Shown: positions 6,072 through 10,083 of the stretch, piece by piece
Layout: the number at the start of each line of letters is the position of its first letter
How positions within the stretch are numbered: the stretch's first letter is position 1
Assembly (NCBI GenBank): GCA_031274565.1
Contig: JAISPY010000206.1
Span: 1-10,083 of the forward strand
Source: Treponema sp.
GTDB taxonomy: Bacteria > Spirochaetota > Spirochaetia > Treponematales > Breznakiellaceae
Reading direction: 5' to 3'
Length of the DNA: 10,083 bases
Program-made: the position numbers and the translations under genes
Notes under the pieces: generated by a model
Told to the model about the DNA's origin: nothing
What the model saw: the letters and a program-made list of their open reading frames with translations, nothing else
Databases searched by the model: none

Positions 6072-8234
6072 GTGCAGACGAGTATGGAAACGGCAAGCGC
6101 GGCGTTTAAAGAAAAGATAGGGATCTACGATGCCAAAGCGCAAAGCAGGATCATCGCGGCGCTGGAATGGGTCCAGGCCCAGGGAGGGGATGATCCTGGG
6201 GCATGGGATGCAGGGCTGCGCTATTCCTTTGCCATCGCGGAGATACTCATGGCATTGAACTTGGACGCGGATACCATCATTGCCGCGCTGCTGATCAACC
6301 GGGCTACGCATCCTGCGGTTCAAAGCCTTCTGGATAAACCGGCTAAACCCCTTTCAGCGAGGCGTGTTCCGGTTAAACCGGTTCCCGATCCGCTGGTTAC
6401 TCTCAAAACCATTCAGGAACGGTTTGGTTCTACCATTGCGCTCTTGGTAGACGGGGTCGTGCGGATCGGGGATATTTCTGCAAGCAACAGAACGAACGCG
6501 GAAGCGGAACACATCAGGAAGATGTTTTTCGCCATGGCCAAGGATATACGGGTCATTTTCATCAAGCTGTCGGATACCCTCTGTCAGATGCGGACCTTGG
6601 ACAAGCTTCCCCGGGATCGCCGCAGGCTCGCGGCCCAGGAGTGTCTGGATATTTACGCTCCCCTGGCGGACCGGTTGGGGATTTTCTGGATAAAGGCCGA
6701 ATTGGAGGATCTCTCCCTCAAACAGCTCAACCGGGAAGTCTATCAACAGATCAAGGAGATTGTGGCCCTGAAACGGGGGGCCCGCCAGCATTTTCTCGAT
6801 ACGGTGCAGCAGACGATCCTGCGGGAAGCGGCTGCGGCGGGTATCACGATTGAGGTATCCAGCCGGGCGAAACATTTTTATTCCATATATCACAAGATGC
6901 GGAAACGGAACAAGGCGGCGGAGGATCTCTACGACCTGTTCGGCATCCGGATCCTCTGCGACAGTGTGGAGAATTGCTATACCATCCTAGGTATGGTCCA
7001 CCGACTCTGGAAGCCTCAGGCAGGCCGTTTCAAAGATTACATTGCCATGCCCAAATCCAACGGGTATCAGAGTCTCCATACCACGGTGATGGCCTTTGCC
7101 GGTACGGAGGACCCAGAGGGGAAGCTCCTGGAAATTCAGATCCGCACTGGAGAAATGCACCATATCGCGGAATACGGGGTGGCGAGTCACTGGTTGTATA
7201 AAAAATCCGCCACCCGGGAAGTGGTGCGGCCATTGGATATTTCCATTGTCAATCGTCTGCGGGCCTGGAATCAAAAGGAGGTACATCCGCCTACCGCCGA
7301 AGGTCAGGAAACGCAACGGTCCGATGCTTTTCTGGAGGACATAAAACAGGAACTCCTGAAGGATTCAATCTATGTGTTTACCCCCAAGGGTAAGGTGATC
7401 GAGCTTCCCGCAGGGGCCACTGCCATTGATTTTGCCTATCACATTCATTCCGCCATCGGCGATCAGTGTCAGGCTGCTAAGGCTGACGGCGCGATCATTC
7501 CCTTGAGTTCAGAATTGAAGAACACCCAGGTGGTGGAGATCCTTACCTCCTCCGCGGCCCATCCGCACCTGAACTGGCTCCGTTTGGCGAAGACCTCCAA
7601 GGCGCGCAATAAGATCCGTTCCTGGCTTCAGCAGCATGATGATTCACTCATTATCGAAAAAAACGTGGTTGCCAAGAACGTGGTTAAGAAGAAGCCCAGT
7701 AAGGAAAATCCTCCCGCTAAGGAACATCCAACCGAAGCAAAAGACCCTCCGCCGGTCCAATGGGTCATACCTCCACCGGCTTCTGAGGGAAACGTCTTAC
7801 AGGTACGGGTAGCGGATGAGAAGAACCTCTTGATCCGCTTTGCCCGGTGCTGCCGCCCGGTAACCGGGGACCCCATCGTAGGCTATGTGTCTCGGGGGCG
7901 GGGCATCATCATCCACCGAAAACATTGCAGCAACCTGCGGAATATCCCGGATTTTGAAGAGCGGAAGATCTTCACCTCCTGGGAAAACGCGGACTCCGTG
8001 CTGGTGAAGCGGTTCAAAGTGGAGTCCCGTTTGTCCGCGGACCTCTTCTCGGAGATTGAAGGGGCAGCCCGCAAATACCAGGGCCATCTCATCGAAGGTC
8101 GTCTGGAAGAAACCGCGACAAACCGGCTGACCGGCTTTTTCACCCTGCAGTTGGAACGGCCGGAAGACTTAAAGAAGGTGCTAAAAAACATCCGCGGTAT
8201 TCCTGCGGTATTCAGCCTCCAATCATTGCCCTGA
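6072..8234 (+). CDS. relA: RelA/SpoT homologue: (p)ppGpp synthetase with degenerate hydrolase domain
   Basis: 720 residues in the standard long-RSH layout. Domain 1 (about 40-190) is the HD hydrolase fold, but its active residues are lost. The HP pair is YS (51-52), HD is IN (75-76), the following ED is TH (79-80), and the DRLHN motif is DTLCQ (168-172). Domain 2 (about 255-380) is the synthetase: RAKHFYSIYHKM (265-276), D288 in LYDLFGIRI, GRFKDYIAMPKSNGYQSLHT (318-337), and E354 in EIQIRT. TGS is about 430-492 (DSIYVFTPKGKVIELP). The zinc-finger/CC domain (about 586-625) has C593, C594, H618 and C619. A C-terminal ACT-like domain follows. Expected activity is ATP + GDP/GTP to (p)ppGpp on starved ribosomes, with little or no hydrolysis. 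GTG start after AAGGAGG. It lies 34 bp after prmC and is likely in the same operon. A Lys/Pro-rich linker (about 525-570) precedes the zinc finger. Confidence 0.93.
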   Translation: MQTSMETASAAFKEKIGIYDAKAQSRIIAALEWVQAQGGDDPGAWDAGLRYSFAIAEILMALNLDADTIIAALLINRATHPAVQSLLDKPAKPLSARRVPVKPVPDPLVTLKTIQERFGSTIALLVDGVVRIGDISASNRTNAEAEHIRKMFFAMAKDIRVIFIKLSDTLCQMRTLDKLPRDRRRLAAQECLDIYAPLADRLGIFWIKAELEDLSLKQLNREVYQQIKEIVALKRGARQHFLDTVQQTILREAAAAGITIEVSSRAKHFYSIYHKMRKRNKAAEDLYDLFGIRILCDSVENCYTILGMVHRLWKPQAGRFKDYIAMPKSNGYQSLHTTVMAFAGTEDPEGKLLEIQIRTGEMHHIAEYGVASHWLYKKSATREVVRPLDISIVNRLRAWNQKEVHPPTAEGQETQRSDAFLEDIKQELLKDSIYVFTPKGKVIELPAGATAIDFAYHIHSAIGDQCQAAKADGAIIPLSSELKNTQVVEILTSSAAHPHLNWLRLAKTSKARNKIRSWLQQHDDSLIIEKNVVAKNVVKKKPSKENPPAKEHPTEAKDPPPVQWVIPPPASEGNVLQVRVADEKNLLIRFARCCRPVTGDPIVGYVSRGRGIIIHRKHCSNLRNIPDFEERKIFTSWENADSVLVKRFKVESRLSADLFSEIEGAARKYQGHLIEGRLEETATNRLTGFFTLQLERPEDLKKVLKNIRGIPAVFSLQSLP

Positions 8235-8269
8235 AAGTAAGCTCCCCCCCTCCATCCCTCCGTATCCTA

Positions 8270-8302
8270 TAAAACAAGAACCCATCCTTTCGGATGGGTT
8301 CT
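8270..8302 (-). terminator. Rho-independent terminator of the tRNA-Asn unit
   Basis: A perfect 11-bp stem (AGAACCCATCC 8277-8287 with GGATGGGTTCT 8292-8302) encloses a 4-nt loop that reads GAAA on the minus strand. The minus strand continues TGTTTTA, a U-rich tail. It begins three bases past the tRNA 3' end. On the + strand no T tract follows, so it probably serves the tRNA rather than relA. Confidence 0.8.
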
Positions 8303-8305
8303 GAG

Positions 8306-8378
8306 CTCCCCCGCGCGGGTTCGAACCACGGACCCAGTGGTTAACAGCCACTTGCTCTGCCAGCTGAGCTACAGGGGA
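8306..8378 (-). tRNA. tRNA-Asn (anticodon GUU)
   Basis: Read on the minus strand, all cloverleaf parts are present in 73 nt. The acceptor stem is TCCCCTG/CGGGGGA with one T-G pair. The D arm is GCTC-loop-GAGC. The anticodon stem is AGTGG/CCACT with loop CTGTTAA, so the anticodon is GTT. The variable loop has 5 nt, and the T stem is CGTGG/CCGCG around TTCGAAC. The discriminator is G, as usual for Asn. The 3' CCA is not encoded, so it must be added by tRNA nucleotidyltransferase. Confidence 0.97.
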
Positions 8379-8389
8379 ATATAAGAATT

Positions 8390-8418
8390 AATATATATAT
8401 ATCTGCAAATATTGTCAA
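8390..8418 (-). promoter_or_regulatory. Sigma-70 promoter of the tRNA-Asn gene
   Basis: On the minus strand a perfect TTGACA (8413-8418) is followed by a 17-bp spacer and TATATT (8390-8395, 5 of 6). Transcription should begin near 8382-8384, leaving a pre-tRNA leader of only about 4-6 nt. The surroundings are an AT-alternating tract. Confidence 0.75.
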
Positions 8419-8660
8419 TACCCAAACCGGGGTATACGCCCTATTTTTCATTTTTTTATCTTTTTCTCTCTGAGACTCTTTTAAAATTGTAATATTGCCG
8501 GAAAGCACGAACAGGATCGGGAGCACCCAGGAAACGCCGGATAAAACCGAAGGGTAGCGCAGGTAGGGGAGGGAGGAAGTGCTTCCTGCAGAACACCGCT
8601 GCCCCAGGGTATCCCCGCTCAAGTTGCGGCCTATAGAGGGGCATCCGAACCGCTAAGGCG

Positions 8661-8671
8661 CCGCCTGGTGT
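8661..8671 (+). repeat. Left 11-bp direct repeat flanking the inverted-repeat element
   Basis: CCGCCTGGTGT, then 13 bp, then ATAAAA. The identical 11-mer, with the same 13-bp spacing to ATAAAA, recurs at 8864. It ends 25 bp before the left inverted arm. Confidence 0.65.
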
Positions 8672-8696
8672 AGGGCGAGGGCACATAAAAATTTTT

Positions 8697-8837
8697 GTCC
8701 ACGAATTACGCGAATTACACGGATTAAGCAGGAATCATGCGCTAAAATCCGTTAAGGACCCGCTCATTACGTTCATGTTTGCGCATTAAGCACGGTGGTC
8801 ATTCCCTCATTTGCGTTAATTCGCGTCATTCGCGGAC
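8697..8837. repeat. 141-bp element bounded by 21-bp inverted repeats
   Basis: The left arm 8697-8717 (GTCCACGAATTACGCGAATT and a final A) matches the reverse complement of 8817-8837 at 19 of 21 bases. A shorter nested inverted repeat (ACGGATT 8719-8725 with AATCCGT 8746-8752) lies inside. There is no open frame. Arms of this CGAATTACGCGAATTA type resemble dispersed intergenic repeats seen in several bacterial groups (recollection, not searched). It could be a MITE-like remnant or a structured RNA/DNA element. Confidence 0.7.
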
Positions 8838-8863
8838 TCTTTTGTTTATATGCGCCGGCCCTA

Positions 8864-8874
8864 CCGCCTGGTGT
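8864..8874 (+). repeat. Right 11-bp direct repeat flanking the inverted-repeat element
   Basis: CCGCCTGGTGT begins 26 bp after the right inverted arm. Its ATAAAA (8888-8893) overlaps a TATAAA (8887-8892) that could be the -10 of fucI, although no good -35 hexamer stands 17 bp upstream of it. Confidence 0.65.
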
Positions 8875-8911
8875 CATTGCACTTCTTATAAAACTCGATT
8901 AGGGTTAGGGT

Positions 8912-8923
8912 ATCAAATTTGAT
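8912..8923. promoter_or_regulatory. Perfect 12-bp palindrome, candidate operator for fucI
   Basis: ATCAAATTTGAT is fully self-complementary and ends 19 bases before the fucI ATG. If TATAAA at 8887 is the -10, it covers about +13 to +24, a usual repressor position. No regulator gene is in the window, so this is inference. Confidence 0.4.
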
Positions 8924-8942
8924 CTGGAAATAGGGAGAAACC

Positions 8943-10083
8943 ATGGCTGATATCACCAGTCTTAAAATGAACCCTCCGGTAAACCGTTACCGGGGAGGAT
9001 TACCAAAAATCGGTATTCGTCCGGCTATTGACGGCCGGCAGCGGGGGGTACGGGAATCTCTAGAAGCGGTAACCTTGGGTATGGCCAAGGCTGCAGCGAA
9101 ACTCATCACCGAAAAGCTCCTGCACCCCAATGGTATGCCCATCGAATGTGTCATTGCGGATTCCACTATCGGCGGGGTGGCCGAAGCCGCAGCGTGCCAG
9201 GATAAGTTCTCTCGGGAACAGGTGGCGGTTACCCTCACCGTAAGCCCCTGCTGGTGTTACGGTTTGGAAACCATGGACATGGATACCAAGACCATCAAAG
9301 GGGTTTGGGGCTTTAACGGTACAGACAGGCCCGGTGCGGTGTACCTGGCGGCGGTCCTGGCAGCCCATAGCCAAAAGGGGCTGCCTGCCTTTGGTATCTA
9401 TGGCCGGGATGTGCAGGACCTCTCGGATATCACCACCATCCCGGAAGACGTGGCGGATAAGATCCTCCGCTTTGTCCGGGCTGCCCTAGCCGCAGCCTGG
9501 ATGCGGGGTAAGAGCTATCTTTCGGTGGGTTCGGTCTCTATGGGTATCGCTGGTTCCATCAGTGATGCGGCTTTTTTCCAGGATTACCTGGGGATGCGAA
9601 ACGAATATGTGGATATGTCTGAACTGGTCCGGCGTTTTGAGGAAAAACTCTACTCCGAAACAGAATACAAGCGGGCCTTAGCGTGGACCCGGGCCAATTG
9701 CCAGGAGGGGCCTGACCATAACCCTGCAGCGGAACAGCATAGCCGAAAGCGCAAAGATGAAGTGTGGAGTACCTGTGTCAAGATGGCCATCATTATCCGG
9801 GACCTCATGGTAGGAAATCCGGATCTGCGGCGGAAGGGACTCGACGAGGAAGCTCTGGGGCATAACGCCATCCTGGCGGGTTTCCAGGGACAGCGCCATT
9901 GGAACGACCACTTCCCCAATGGAGACTTTCTGGAAGTGATCCTCAATTCCTCCTTTGACTGGAACGGGATTCGGGCTCCCTACCTGGTGGCTACTGAAAA
10001 CGACGGTCTCAATGGGGTATCCATGCTGTTCGGATACCTTCTCACCGGAACTGCCCAACTATTCTCGGATGTGCGAACCTATT
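8943..10083 (+). CDS. fucI: L-fucose isomerase, 5' part (continues beyond the window)
   Basis: Interconverts L-fucose and L-fuculose (often also D-arabinose and D-ribulose) with Mn2+, the first step of fucose catabolism in the cytoplasm. 380 codons are present of about 590 in E. coli FucI. They align from the start: LPKIGIRPAIDGRQRGVRES (21-40), SPCWCYG, WGFNGTDRPGAVYLAA, AAHSQKGLPAF, KSYLSVGSVSMGIAGSI, GFQGQRHW. The catalytic metal ligands are visible as E352 in VATENDGLNG and D376 in FSDVRTY, spaced 24 residues apart as in the E. coli enzyme (E337, D361). The third ligand, a C-terminal His, lies past the window. The ATG follows TAGGGAG (8931-8937). No stop or frameshift is seen. It is first in its unit, behind a long intergenic region, so the rest of a fucose pathway probably lies downstream. 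Confidence 0.96.
   Translation, partial: MADITSLKMNPPVNRYRGGLPKIGIRPAIDGRQRGVRESLEAVTLGMAKAAAKLITEKLLHPNGMPIECVIADSTIGGVAEAAACQDKFSREQVAVTLTVSPCWCYGLETMDMDTKTIKGVWGFNGTDRPGAVYLAAVLAAHSQKGLPAFGIYGRDVQDLSDITTIPEDVADKILRFVRAALAAAWMRGKSYLSVGSVSMGIAGSISDAAFFQDYLGMRNEYVDMSELVRRFEEKLYSETEYKRALAWTRANCQEGPDHNPAAEQHSRKRKDEVWSTCVKMAIIIRDLMVGNPDLRRKGLDEEALGHNAILAGFQGQRHWNDHFPNGDFLEVILNSSFDWNGIRAPYLVATENDGLNGVSMLFGYLLTGTAQLFSDVRTY

Larger units (their letters stand above)
8419..8942. other. 524-bp intergenic region without a supported gene
   Basis: It begins with T-rich sequence on the + strand (about 8441-8470) and continues as GC-rich sequence to about 8690. A 141-bp inverted-repeat element follows, then the fucI upstream region. 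A 76-codon minus-strand frame (8456-8686) has no ribosome site and no recognisable product. A 93-codon minus-strand frame (8341-8622) runs through the tRNA. I do not accept either as a gene. The segment 8471-8650 shows only a small hairpin (AGGAAG/CTTCCT, 8574-8587). Confidence 0.6.

Noticed and set aside
8418..8457. Hairpin ATACCC/GGGTAT followed by T-rich sequence as a + strand terminator
   Set aside because: The stem is only 6 bp and the T tract does not follow directly. It lies about 190 bp past relA and abuts the tRNA promoter.
8341..8622. 93-codon minus-strand frame
   Set aside because: Its end is the translated tRNA-Asn (CSSAGRASGC-type peptide), a classic false ORF.
8456..8686. 76-codon minus-strand frame
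   Set aside because: No ribosome site before its ATG and low-complexity Pro/Arg/Phe content. It could be a degenerate fragment, but nothing supports a gene.
8868..8882. Sigma-54 promoter (CTGG...TTGCA) for fucI
   Set aside because: The GG and GC elements are only 7 bp apart, not the required 10.

Overview
The window looks like a chromosomal housekeeping segment from a spirochaete. A treponeme-like (termite-gut type Treponema / Breznakiellaceae) origin is my best guess. It rests on the carD-ispD-ispF order, on the protein character, and on G+C that looks above 50% by eye. The species cannot be fixed from the sequence alone. All protein genes lie on the + strand. The only minus-strand gene is a tRNA.

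Layout. (1) 1-2541: a carD-ispD-ispF unit, tightly packed. The CarD-type RNA polymerase-binding regulator carries an extraordinary N-terminal extension made of 15-residue repeats (750 bp of 45-bp repeats). IspD and IspF, two enzymes of the MEP isoprenoid pathway, follow as separate genes. (2) 2631-3863: a divergent sodium:dicarboxylate (SDF/DAACS) family membrane protein. It has lost the family's signature substrate-binding motifs and has a start that looks leaderless. (3) 4026-8234: prfA-prmC-relA, behind a good sigma-70 promoter. RF1 and the methyltransferase that modifies its GGQ glutamine overlap by 4 bp. The RSH (ppGpp) enzyme follows after 34 bp and appears to have an intact synthetase but a decayed hydrolase domain. 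(4) 8268-8418, minus strand: a compact tRNA-Asn(GUU) unit with its own promoter and terminator. (5) 8419-8942: about 520 bp with no convincing gene. It contains a 141-bp element bounded by 21-bp inverted repeats, itself set between 11-bp direct repeats, and then a perfect 12-bp palindrome just before the next gene. (6) 8943-end: the first two thirds of fucI (L-fucose isomerase), running off the window.

Functionally the first and third blocks are growth-control and translation genes: transcription-initiation regulation, isoprenoid precursors, translation termination and the stringent response. fucI starts a separate sugar-catabolism unit. The most unusual items are the repeat-extended CarD, the motif-less transporter homologue, the RelA-like decay of the RSH hydrolase domain, and the palindromic intergenic element. 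I found no CRISPR array, transposase or phage gene.
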